From: Exiguobacterium acetylicum
GTDB lineage: Bacteria > Bacillota > Bacilli > Exiguobacteriales > Exiguobacteriaceae
Length of the DNA: 64,000 nucleotides
NCBI RefSeq assembly: GCF_019890935.1
Contig: NZ_CP082333.1
Coordinates: 1,452,001 to 1,516,000, forward strand
Reading direction: 5' to 3'
In this document: piece by piece, positions 16,143-23,730 of the stretch
Layout of the letters: each line of letters opens with the position of its first letter
Numbering within the stretch: position 1 is the stretch's first letter
Made by a program: the position numbers and the translations under genes
Notes under the pieces: model-generated
Told to the model about the DNA's origin: nothing
The model's input: the letters and a program-made list of their open reading frames with translations, nothing else
The model's database searches: none

Positions 16143-17461
16143 GAGAGAACCTCCTTAAGCTGGAATTGGGGTAAGTATGCCTGATGCGCGCGGAACAGTT
16201 CTTCAAGTAAGGAATCGATCCGTTTTTCGTCTTGGATCAATGGATTCATCAGGGCAGCGAGATAAGCGCCCTCGTAATTCCCAGATACGGCTGCTTGAAT
16301 CGTCAGTTCCTCGAACGTCTTCAAGTTCGTGATCAGTCCACGGACGGGGAATGGTAAGCTACCGATCGATAGCGGACGAGGTCCGGCTTTTGTGATGACG
16401 GCGTTGACCTCGATGACGACATCTTCAGGTAAGTCACGAATCGTTCCTTGATTCAGCGTATTGACGGTCTGGATATCACCACGGTCGTTATAGAGCGAGT
16501 CCATTAAGTTACACGCCGCATCCGAATAATAGGCTCCACCGCGTTGTTCGAGCTCTTTCGGTTTCACGTCGAGTGACACGTCTCGGTACTGCTCAAATAG
16601 TCGGCGTTCGACTTCTTGAACGACTTCAGCGCGTGTCCCGTTCTCTTCGTAAGCTTGTCGATCTTTTGCGAGCACGTCACGCGTTTGGAAATAATATTGA
16701 TGGTACGGGTTCGGCAACATCTTGATCGAATTCAGAAACGACTCGGACCAACCAAGTCCGACGATATTCGCTGGTGAGTAGTCGTTCCCTTGACTCAATG
16801 CGGAAAGAACGTCTTCTGTGCGGTCGACACCATTCACCGTGACTTGTCGACCAAAGATGAAGTGATTCAACCCGATAAATTCGATCGAGACGTGCTCGAC
16901 GGGGGCATGTAGGATTTCAGCGACGGAGTTCCGCATGTTGAACGGGATGTTACAGACACCAATCACCTTCTGATGCTTGGAATGTTTTAGAAGTGCCTCG
17001 GTCACGATCCCTGCAGGATTGGTGAAATTAATTAACCAGGCGTCGGGACAGAGTTCCGCCATCTCGTCAGCGAGCTCAAGTAAGACGGGAATCGTCCGAA
17101 ACGCCTTGAACATACCGCCAGCACCATTCGTCTCTTGACCGATGAAGCCGTGCTTCAGTGGGATGCGCTCATCAAGCGCACGGGCCGCAAGACCACCGAC
17201 CCGAATTTGCGTCGAAACGAAGTCGGCTCCACGGAGCGCTTCTCTTCGATCGAGTGTCCAACGAAGTGCGATCTTCACGTTAGACTTGTCAATCATCCGT
17301 TGTGCGAGTTTGCCAACGGTTTCGAGCTTTTCTTTTCCGTCTTCGATATCGACAAGCACGACCTCGTCGACCGGAAAGGAATGGTGACGCAAGATGAAGC
17401 CTTCGATGATTTCCGGTGTATAGCTGGAGCCTCCACCGATGATGACGACCTTGAGTGGCAT
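16139..17461 (-). CDS. Family 4 glycosidase, 6-phospho-beta-glucosidase
   Basis: A 440-residue NAD+- and metal-dependent glycosidase. It shows VVIIGGGSSYTPEIIEG (dinucleotide site, residues 4-20), LINFTNPAGIVTEAL, GVCNIPFNMRN (metal-binding Cys) and GLNHFIFG (metal-binding His). It hydrolyses the phosphorylated disaccharide delivered by the PTS. First gene of the operon, with AGGAGG upstream. With the adjacent ChbG, the likely substrate is deacetylated chitobiose-6-phosphate, although cellobiose-6-phosphate is possible. Confidence 0.92.
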   Translation of the reverse strand: MPLKVVIIGGGSSYTPEIIEGFILRHHSFPVDEVVLVDIEDGKEKLETVGKLAQRMIDKSNVKIALRWTLDRREALRGADFVSTQIRVGGLAARALDERIPLKHGFIGQETNGAGGMFKAFRTIPVLLELADEMAELCPDAWLINFTNPAGIVTEALLKHSKHQKVIGVCNIPFNMRNSVAEILHAPVEHVSIEFIGLNHFIFGRQVTVNGVDRTEDVLSALSQGNDYSPANIVGLGWSESFLNSIKMLPNPYHQYYFQTRDVLAKDRQAYEENGTRAEVVQEVERRLFEQYRDVSLDVKPKELEQRGGAYYSDAACNLMDSLYNDRGDIQTVNTLNQGTIRDLPEDVVIEVNAVITKAGPRPLSIGSLPFPVRGLITNLKTFEELTIQAAVSGNYEGAYLAALMNPLIQDEKRIDSLLEELFRAHQAYLPQFQLKEVLS

Positions 17462-17479
17462 GTTGTGAATTCCTCCTCA

Positions 17480-17493
17480 TGAAAGCGATTTCT
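17480..17493. promoter_or_regulatory. Catabolite-responsive element (cre)-like site
   Basis: TGAAAGCGATTTCT matches the Bacillus cre consensus at 13 of 14 positions by eye. It lies between the proposed promoter and the ribosome site of the PTS operon, a position where CcpA would block transcription. Confidence 0.6.
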
Positions 17494-17506
17494 TTTTGTT
17501 GTAACA

Positions 17507-17535
17507 AATGTAACAAATAATACAACTTAGAGCAA
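17507..17535 (-). promoter_or_regulatory. Proposed promoter of the PTS/GH4 operon
   Basis: On the minus strand, TTGCTC (-35) and TACATT (-10) are spaced by 17 bases. The cre-like site lies just downstream of the expected start point. Confidence 0.4.
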
Positions 17536-17541
17536 TATAAA

Positions 17542-17572
17542 AATACAAATAAAACAAATTATGATTTGTATT
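17542..17572. promoter_or_regulatory. Probable GntR/UTRA operator
   Basis: Inverted repeat AATACAAAT ... ATTTGTATT (17542-17550 and 17564-17572) with further TTTGTAT and ACAAAT half-sites around it, in the divergent promoter region between the GH4 and GntR genes. Confidence 0.55.
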
Positions 17573-17634
17573 TGCATTTGTATGATGTCTGTATCACAAT
17601 AAAGGCACAAAGGATTAGAGGAAGAGGTGGGGGT

Positions 17635-18351
17635 ATGTCGCAATCGACGTTACAGACGGCAATCAAGGAAGAGTTACTGTCGCGAATCAAGAGAGGTTAT
17701 TACGAAGAAGGGAAGAAGTTCCCGACGGAGTATGTACTTTGTGAAGAGTTCGATGTCAGTCGGACGACCGTTCGAGGTGCGTTGAACCAGTTGACGCTTG
17801 AAGGGTATCTGATTCGACAGCAAGGACGTGGGACGTTCGTCGCCGGTAAAAAAGTTCGGCAGACATTGTCGCATACACCGAACAACTACGCCGCTCAGTT
17901 AGCGGTGCAGGGAAAGCGGGGCGAGGTGTCGTTGATACAATTATCCGTCGTCTCAGCGACCGACGTCCTAACGGAAGTCTTTCCTGTAGAAGAGCAAGCG
18001 CCCATCCAGAAGATTGAACGGATTCGTCATGCAGATGGTGAACCGACACAATATGAAATCTCATTCATCCCCTGGTCGATTGCTCCAGGGATTACGAAGG
18101 AACAAGCGGAGCATTCGTTGTTCGATACATTAGCAAAAGTTTTCGACATTCAGGTAGCGAAAACGACAGAGTCACTCGAAATCGTCCTAGCGGATGAAGT
18201 GATCAGTAGTCATCTGAAATGTCCAGTCAATGCGCCATGTTTCTACATCGAAACAGTAACGGAGGATCAGGAAGGTCGAATCATCGAGTATTCACGATCC
18301 TACTTCCGCGGGGATAAGACAAACTTCGTGATTGAACGTTCGTATCGTTAA
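17635..18351 (+). CDS. GntR family regulator with UTRA domain
   Basis: A 238-residue repressor. The N-terminal winged helix has FPTEYVLCEEFDVSRTTVRGALNQLTLEGYLIRQQGRGTFV split over residues about 28-70, followed by a UTRA sensor domain with PIQKIERIRHADGEPTQYEISFIP and an EYSRSYFRGDKTNFVIER ending. UTRA proteins bind phosphosugars. The start at 17635 follows GAGGTGG; the longer upstream frame runs through the operator and is rejected. It is divergent from the PTS operon it probably represses. Confidence 0.9.
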   Translation: MSQSTLQTAIKEELLSRIKRGYYEEGKKFPTEYVLCEEFDVSRTTVRGALNQLTLEGYLIRQQGRGTFVAGKKVRQTLSHTPNNYAAQLAVQGKRGEVSLIQLSVVSATDVLTEVFPVEEQAPIQKIERIRHADGEPTQYEISFIPWSIAPGITKEQAEHSLFDTLAKVFDIQVAKTTESLEIVLADEVISSHLKCPVNAPCFYIETVTEDQEGRIIEYSRSYFRGDKTNFVIERSYR

Positions 18352-18380
18352 ATGGAATAGCGCTGTTGTTGAGAAGCGCG

Positions 18381-18428
18381 AAAAGAGGTTGAATCCATTC
18401 AGATATCGGAATGGATTCAACCTCTTTT
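18381..18428. terminator. Strong bidirectional hairpin
   Basis: A 20-bp perfect inverted repeat (18381-18400 with 18409-18428), bounded by AAAA and TTTT, between the GntR gene and the converging 18451 gene. Confidence 0.85.
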
Positions 18429-18450
18429 GACGTCATCATTTTGTTTCAAC

Positions 18451-18795
18451 TTACATCATGCTAAGTAATAGTTGAGGCTGTTGGGAGAGTAAATAATCGT
18501 TTTCGACGTAGCGATGATAGGACAATGATGAATCGTTCATATGAAAGAGCGTCAACTGTCGACTCTCGAAGTCGACTTCTTCTATGTAGACAAGTTCTGT
18601 AATGCCACAGGAATGATGGGGAGGAAGCAGTTTTAAGGATAATCTCTCCCGTAAAGCGATGAATAATATGACTTCCATTTTATAAGCCGTAGAAACGGAA
18701 GAATCAATAATGGATGAATCGATGGAGAGGCAAATAAGCGGATTCATAGTGGATAACGACAACGAATGAGTCATTTCTTTTTGAAGGTGCTGCAT
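18451..18795 (-). CDS. Hypothetical protein, 114 residues
   Basis: A soluble small protein. AGGAGG lies six bases before the ATG at 18795. Leucine- and serine-rich, with an alternating strand-like segment ITELVYIEEVDFESRQLTLFHM. It vaguely recalls YolD-like proteins but I do not assign a family. Confidence 0.5.
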   Translation of the reverse strand: MQHLQKEMTHSLSLSTMNPLICLSIDSSIIDSSVSTAYKMEVILFIALRERLSLKLLPPHHSCGITELVYIEEVDFESRQLTLFHMNDSSLSYHRYVENDYLLSQQPQLLLSMM

Positions 18796-18958
18796 GATGG
18801 ACCTCCTCATAATAAGAACGTATGTTCATATTATGAGGGATGAATCCATTTTTTGCAATCCTATTTAACGTCAAGAGTCTCAGGATGTTTCTTCTACAAT
18901 CGTTCGAGCTCTACTGCGAGATAGCGAAATATACTTTTCGAAAAGAATGCTGAAATTC

Positions 18959-19411
18959 TTATATGTCTTGGGATAATCGAATCATATCCGTGCAACGGAT
19001 TCCGTTTTCGATGATCTCCTCTTCATAGTGTCTCAAGAAGAAGTTCATATCAACTCCAACAATTCTGAATCCACATTTTTGGTAAAGTGCTAGCTGTCCA
19101 ATGCTTGAATTGCCCGTTCCGATTTCAATGGTCGTATACCCCAGTACTTTCGCTGTACAAATCGCATGTCGTAAAAGATCTTTTCCGATACCTTGTTTTT
19201 GATGCGACTCATCTACTGAGATATTTACGATTTCAATCGTTTGGGGTCTTGTCGGGAGAAGTACATATACACCAATCCACTTGTCATTCCTTTCAGCGAC
19301 GAAACAATAACTTCTTTTTATATAGCTTTCGACTAACTTTTGAGACGGGTCTGCTGATAGCAAAAGCTCCATCGGTGGATCTTCATGGACGGACAATTGT
19401 CGGATGTTCAT
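18959..19411 (-). CDS. GNAT family N-acetyltransferase
   Basis: A 150-residue acetyl-CoA-dependent acetyltransferase. The motif A region NISVDESHQKQGIGKDLLRHAICTAK contains the pyrophosphate-binding Q/RxxGxG/A pattern (QKQGIG), followed by GNSSIGQLALYQKCGFRIVGV. Two upstream ATGs in frame overlap the AGGAG site, so the start at 19411 is preferred. Substrate unknown; it appears to stand alone. Confidence 0.85.
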   Translation of the reverse strand: MNIRQLSVHEDPPMELLLSADPSQKLVESYIKRSYCFVAERNDKWIGVYVLLPTRPQTIEIVNISVDESHQKQGIGKDLLRHAICTAKVLGYTTIEIGTGNSSIGQLALYQKCGFRIVGVDMNFFLRHYEEEIIENGIRCTDMIRLSQDI

Positions 19412-19551
19412 ATTCATTCTCCTCACGGATCGATTGAGATACGTTTGTCTTAGACTTTAGTTTCACTCTGCTGCCTCAATAGCTGATGTAGAAGCGTTAT
19501 GAAAGAACTTGTTAGTCTCTGTTCTTCTTAAGAATACAAAAGAGCATTTAA

Positions 19552-19599
19552 GAAAGAAAGTCGTCATCCGTACAGAGTACCGGAAAACGACTTTCTTTC
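19552..19599. terminator. Hairpin between lipoprotein and acetyltransferase genes
   Basis: A 13-bp stem (19552-19564 with 19587-19599) and an inner CCGTAC/TACCGG stem, downstream of the 19628 gene. Confidence 0.6.
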
Positions 19600-19627
19600 G
19601 TTAGATTAAGATCACGATCATGATCGT

Positions 19628-20803
19628 TTAATTAGACGGGAGAAGCTTTACGACATGCAACGCAGATTTTTTTCCGTTCGTGATGGAGTAAGTGAGTTTT
19701 CCATCTTGCAGTAGAGGAGGGGATACCAACTCTTCAAAGTCCGTTAAAGGAGCGACGGTCTTCGCTTTTAAGTCCGCATACATCAACTGATGGATGCCTT
19801 CGCGGAAGACGACTTGTGTGTTTGAGAGGAACTGAATGCCGTCGACCGTCGTCTGGACACTCGAAGCGGAATAGTTTAGCGTCCTTTCGTCCGATCTGAT
19901 CGGCTGGAACATGGCGTCGCCTTCTGTTCCAAGAGCGAGATAAGTACCGCTGCGACTGAAATCAATCAATCCGGATATTTCTTTTTTGTAGGTACCGTCC
20001 AAGGTCTCAAGCACACGGACGTTCTTTCCGTTGTTAAAGTGAGACGTGAATAAGGTTACGCCGTCATCGCTATCGCGGTGCTCGTATGTGAATAGACCGT
20101 CTCGTACCTTTCCTGTTTTTAAGATGAAGGACTGGAGTGGTGTGATCTTTCCGGTTTTTAAGGAATACGTTTTTATCGTGGAGACCGTTTTTTGTGCAGT
20201 CGCTTCTTGCGTGATCCAGGACGCACGAGTTGACGTGACATCGATTTGCGGAGGGGATGTATCAAAGCGACTTTCGCCAGTATCCAGCGTCGTCACCTGA
20301 TTCGTCGTAATGTTTAGTTGACGAATCGACCATTTGACTCCGGATTTTGTCGGCTGTTCCGTTTCGACCCATAGTAAAAACGCACCTGTACCTGTGATCA
20401 TCGGGATTGCATGCTTCGTCGCATGGACGATTTTGTTGTGCTGTCGTTTCGTATCGTATGTATAAATGGTGGTCTTATTTTCTTGTAGGTCAAAGTAGAA
20501 GATCTGGTTTTGATAGAAATACTGCGGATCAATCGAGATACGGTGTTTGCTTAATAAGGAAGAAAGGTCGTACGTTTTCGTTTGACCTAACGTGACGCGC
20601 TCCGTTTGCTTCTCTAATTCGATTGCTTGTTGATTCTTGGAGTCGGTCGTTGCTTTCTTCAAGGAAGTATTTACTTGTTCAGGTGACGCGACATTTTTTT
20701 GTGCTACACGCGGTGTTGCTTGTTCTTCCATCATGGTACAACCCGCTGTTGTCCAAACGATGGTCGAAAGACAAAAAACGGCTGCGAATCGCTGTACTTT
20801 CAT
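19628..20803 (-). CDS. Lipoprotein with beta-propeller-like repeats
   Basis: A 391-residue surface lipoprotein. The signal peptide ends in TTAGC (lipobox Cys about residue 22). The body has repeated strand patterns (FYFDLQENKTTIYTYDTK, LLWVETEQ, YLALGTEGDAMFQPI), resembling a TolB/WD-like propeller; inference. The start at 20803 follows AAGGAGC. It begins directly at the end of the small membrane-protein gene upstream (20805), so the two are an operon. Confidence 0.65.
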   Translation of the reverse strand: MKVQRFAAVFCLSTIVWTTAGCTMMEEQATPRVAQKNVASPEQVNTSLKKATTDSKNQQAIELEKQTERVTLGQTKTYDLSSLLSKHRISIDPQYFYQNQIFYFDLQENKTTIYTYDTKRQHNKIVHATKHAIPMITGTGAFLLWVETEQPTKSGVKWSIRQLNITTNQVTTLDTGESRFDTSPPQIDVTSTRASWITQEATAQKTVSTIKTYSLKTGKITPLQSFILKTGKVRDGLFTYEHRDSDDGVTLFTSHFNNGKNVRVLETLDGTYKKEISGLIDFSRSGTYLALGTEGDAMFQPIRSDERTLNYSASSVQTTVDGIQFLSNTQVVFREGIHQLMYADLKAKTVAPLTDFEELVSPPLLQDGKLTYSITNGKKSALHVVKLLPSN

Positions 20804-20804
20804 A

Positions 20805-21179
20805 TCAGGTAGCTCCTTCAAAGGTTTTCGGAAATGTAATTCTTTGCTGTACCTCATGTGAAGAGGGACTCGGACGACGGGTATGAAGAAAGACGAGATA
20901 CCACCACTTTAATGTGTAGGCGAATAAGAAGACACACATCCATGCCCACGGTCGCAGTGTCGTCAATCCTTCGTAAAAATGTCTAAATTCTGTAATGTCA
21001 AGACGGTACAAAGAGTTCCAAATGAATAATGCATACAGGAAAAGCATCGCTACCACCGCTCGGATCGACGCTTTTCTCAAGGCTGGATGCTTGAACGCGA
21101 CGAAGATTGCACTGATCAGCGTGATGAAAAAGAATGCGTAGAATAATACCCACACCCACATGTCATTGGTTGGACCCAC
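20805..21179 (-). CDS. Three-helix membrane protein, 124 residues
   Basis: GTG start at 21179 with AAGGAGG eight bases upstream. Three membrane segments (about residues 7-27, 38-60, 78-100) and a charged C-terminus (HTRRPSPSSHEVQQR). Operon partner of the lipoprotein downstream. Family not recognised. Confidence 0.6.
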   Translation of the reverse strand: MGPTNDMWVWVLFYAFFFITLISAIFVAFKHPALRKASIRAVVAMLFLYALFIWNSLYRLDITEFRHFYEGLTTLRPWAWMCVFLFAYTLKWWYLVFLHTRRPSPSSHEVQQRITFPKTFEGAT

Positions 21180-21351
21180 TTCGTTAACCTCCTTCTAACT
21201 TGTCAGCGAATTTTGCAATCAATAAGCATAACAAGATTAGTTGATAAAACTACTAGCATATTTTTCCACAAGAAACAATGGAGTTCCTTCTTCTGGTGGA
21301 TGTAGTTTCATAGAGTTTTCATATTATTGACTCATGATTCAAAACGTCAAA

Positions 21352-21391
21352 AAAGGACAGAAGTTCAGAGAGACCTGATCTTCTATCCTTT
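21352..21391 (-). terminator. Terminator-like hairpin after the 21430 gene
   Basis: AAAGGACAGAAG pairs with CTTCTATCCTTT (one mismatch). On the minus strand it is followed by TTTTTTGACG. Confidence 0.6.
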
Positions 21392-21429
21392 ATGTCAATA
21401 TGAATAGTGGATTCAAAGTGTAATATCAT

Positions 21430-21960
21430 TTAGTGACGTAGTGCATGATCGAAATCATCGTAAAGTCGGTCGTAAAGATCAACATATGTTTCCTTGAGCG
21501 ACTTAATCGAAGTCGCATCGCCAATAACATCCACTACATCCGTCGACACATACAAAAGGAAAACCGAGTCATGGAAGACGATGTAAGCTGATGTGTACCC
21601 TCGATAGACATTTGTGCAATAGGAAATGATTTCATTGAGCTCAATATCTTTCACATGAGCATAGATGACACCTTTATGAGCTCCTTCATCTTCCACGATA
21701 TACTCTTTCCAGTTTCGAATCGTAATCGACGATCCTACTCGTGCCTTTGCTGAATAACGACGAAAACGATGAATGTACGCAGCGACGAATAGAAGATGGA
21801 TCGGTCTGTCTTTTTGAAAAATCGTCTGAAGAATTTCTTTCAACTGCGAGGCAGTTAGATCTTCCATTAAAAAGCGGATACGACGTTCTGGTGTTGACTG
21901 AAAATAGGGTGTTGGCTTCCTGATATCAAGCTCGATCTGGAACTGAGATAAATCAAGCAT
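21430..21960 (-). CDS. Hypothetical protein, 176 residues
   Basis: AGGAG lies eight bases before the ATG. Soluble, acidic protein with mixed helix/strand character and a C-terminal acidic helix (VDLYDRLYDDFDHALRH). It begins 20 bases after the stop of another unknown gene on the same strand, so they are probably co-transcribed. No family recognised. Confidence 0.55.
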   Translation of the reverse strand: MLDLSQFQIELDIRKPTPYFQSTPERRIRFLMEDLTASQLKEILQTIFQKDRPIHLLFVAAYIHRFRRYSAKARVGSSITIRNWKEYIVEDEGAHKGVIYAHVKDIELNEIISYCTNVYRGYTSAYIVFHDSVFLLYVSTDVVDVIGDATSIKSLKETYVDLYDRLYDDFDHALRH

Positions 21961-21980
21961 ATAGAAGTCTCCTCATTCTA

Positions 21981-22448
21981 TTAGCGTTTTGGTGACGAAT
22001 AGGGAATGTGACGGATGAAGGCATCCAGCTGAATGTCGAAGTACGCTTCAAGATCGAATCGCAGTTGCCTTTCTAAATCAGACAAGCACGGCACTAAGAT
22101 GTCGAGAGGAAAAACAGTGTTCATCCGTTCATCGCCCCAAATCGATTGAATCCTTCCTTGATCAGCAGAAGGGACCATCGATACGATTGCTCCTTCCTCA
22201 TCATGATCAAACTCCACCGAATAATAATAAAAGACAGGAATACATGAAGGCTTCACCAGTCTTTTCCACCGATACAACGATTTATAAAACTCGAAGATGG
22301 CTAACGATGTTTCAAGATATAGTGCATGATTAATGATGATTTTGACATTTGCTTCAATCGACAGAATGGTGGGGATATCCCTTGCTGAAGCATTTGAAAT
22401 AGCGTTCGGTGAATTTAAAAAATCATATGTACATCTGATTCGAGACAT
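21981..22448 (-). CDS. Hypothetical protein, 155 residues
   Basis: The start at 22448 follows CCGGAG; a GTG nine bases earlier is the alternative. Contains an aromatic patch VFYYYSVEFDHDEEGAI. No signal peptide or membrane helix. Upstream partner of the 21430 gene; the pair could be an accessory two-gene unit. No family recognised. Confidence 0.55.
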   Translation of the reverse strand: MSRIRCTYDFLNSPNAISNASARDIPTILSIEANVKIIINHALYLETSLAIFEFYKSLYRWKRLVKPSCIPVFYYYSVEFDHDEEGAIVSMVPSADQGRIQSIWGDERMNTVFPLDILVPCLSDLERQLRFDLEAYFDIQLDAFIRHIPYSSPKR

Positions 22449-22476
22449 ATTTATCACTCCGGTTCATGAATTGACA

Positions 22477-23370
22477 TTAGCTGAATACTTTATTTCGTTG
22501 CCGAGACGGACGAATCCCTAGAGCAATCGAAGCCCCGATACAACTAAATAGACACCCGACGATTAAAGGAAGAGACAGCGTCGATTCACCGATCAATACG
22601 GAAGCAACACCGCCAATTAGCGGAAATAGTGCCACCATATAGCCGCTCTTCGCACCACCGATCCGTTCGACGAGTTTCAAATAAAACAGCCACGCAAGTA
22701 ATGATGCGATCACGGTTAAATAGAGTAAGGCAGAAAGATAGGTGACGGTTGTCGGGACCGTAAGTGGTGTTCCTTGGAACCAGACGATGGCGCCCATCAG
22801 TAGACTCGCGACAGTGAATCCAATCGCGTTGGCATGAACCGGGTTGATTCGTTGCTTGGCGTTCCGCGCTGAACTGGCGTCACCTACTGACGTCAATAGC
22901 GTGCCGACTAGAGCAATCAAGACACCTTTTAAATCGGTCAGTCCATGGATGCTGCTTAGACTCGGAACGATCAGGACACCGACGCCGATGATACCAAAAC
23001 ATCCCCCAATCCAAACGCGCGCATGGAGGGTCTCTTTTAAAAACAAGCGCAGAGCGATCGGTGTCAGAATGACCTTGAGTGAGAAAATCAACGTCACGAT
23101 GGCGGCAGAGCTTAACATCGTCGCGTAATAGAGGCATAAATAACTCAGAGCGAAGTTACAGATACCGAATACGACGATGAAAGGCATGTCCGACGCGGTA
23201 GGTTTGTTCGTTCGTTTAACGAATAACGCGAATAGAATGAAAAGAACAGCGGTCATCGCTAATCGATAGGTCAGTGATACTTCCAAGGCGACAGGTGTTC
23301 CTTGGATTTTGACAGCAATGAAGTTCAGTCCCCAGACGATCAAACAAAATAGATACATGAAATAAGTCAT
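22477..23370 (-). CDS. EamA/DMT family transporter
   Basis: A 297-residue, ten-helix drug/metabolite transporter made of two EamA halves. FIAVKIQGTPVALEVSLTYRLAMTAVLFI starts the first; ALVGTLLTSVGDASSARNAK and the closing PLIGGVASVLIGESTLSLPLIVGCLF lie in the second. The start at 23370 follows CGGAG. RhaT/YwfM-like exporters of amino acids or metabolites are relatives; the substrate is not predictable. Confidence 0.85.
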   Translation of the reverse strand: MTYFMYLFCLIVWGLNFIAVKIQGTPVALEVSLTYRLAMTAVLFILFALFVKRTNKPTASDMPFIVVFGICNFALSYLCLYYATMLSSAAIVTLIFSLKVILTPIALRLFLKETLHARVWIGGCFGIIGVGVLIVPSLSSIHGLTDLKGVLIALVGTLLTSVGDASSARNAKQRINPVHANAIGFTVASLLMGAIVWFQGTPLTVPTTVTYLSALLYLTVIASLLAWLFYLKLVERIGGAKSGYMVALFPLIGGVASVLIGESTLSLPLIVGCLFSCIGASIALGIRPSRQRNKVFS

Positions 23371-23474
23371 GGTTCGACTCCGTTCTAAATATGTCGTAAT
23401 GTAACTTCCATGATTCAGTGTATCAGAGAAGTGTGGTATTCGGATTGCTGAAGTGACGTTCGTAATAATGAAAT

Positions 23475-23713
23475 GGGACTGATTCAAAAGTCAGTCTCTA
23501 CAAATATAAGGGTTGCAGAATGATGATCTGCTACCTTATCTCATGACAAAAAAATGACGCGTCACACGCCACCCCTACAGGAAAAACGCATTTATGCGTT
23601 GTCAGAGACGAACAAGACCCGCTTTCCTGCTCAAATGAAGCAGGAAAACTGGCTTGTGTCTCGCCTGAGGAAAGGACGTGAAAAGACGCGTCGTTCTTTT
23701 TTGAGTCAGCCTC
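23475..23713. repeat. MITE-like repeat element with terminal inverted repeats (long form)
   Basis: Bounded by GGGACTGATTCAAAA (23475-23489) and TTTTGAGTCAGCCTC (23699-23713), imperfect inverted repeats. The first 60 or so bases match the 89-bp element at 46611-46699 read in the opposite direction. The interior (about 23550-23700) has extra nested stems: AAAAAA/GACGCGTC at both inner ends, a TTTCCTGCT/AGCAGGAAA hairpin, and a GAGAC..ACAAG / CTTGT..GTCTC stem. No coding frame is evident. Confidence 0.65.
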
Positions 23714-23730
23714 TTGCGTAGAAAACAGGT

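Noticed and set aside
19427..19551. Small gene between acetyltransferase and hairpin
   Set aside because: No frame with a ribosome site was found; only promoter-like AT-rich DNA is seen.
23475..23713. CRISPR repeat or IS remnant
   Set aside because: Only one unit with terminal inverted repeats, no spacer-repeat periodicity and no transposase-like frame.
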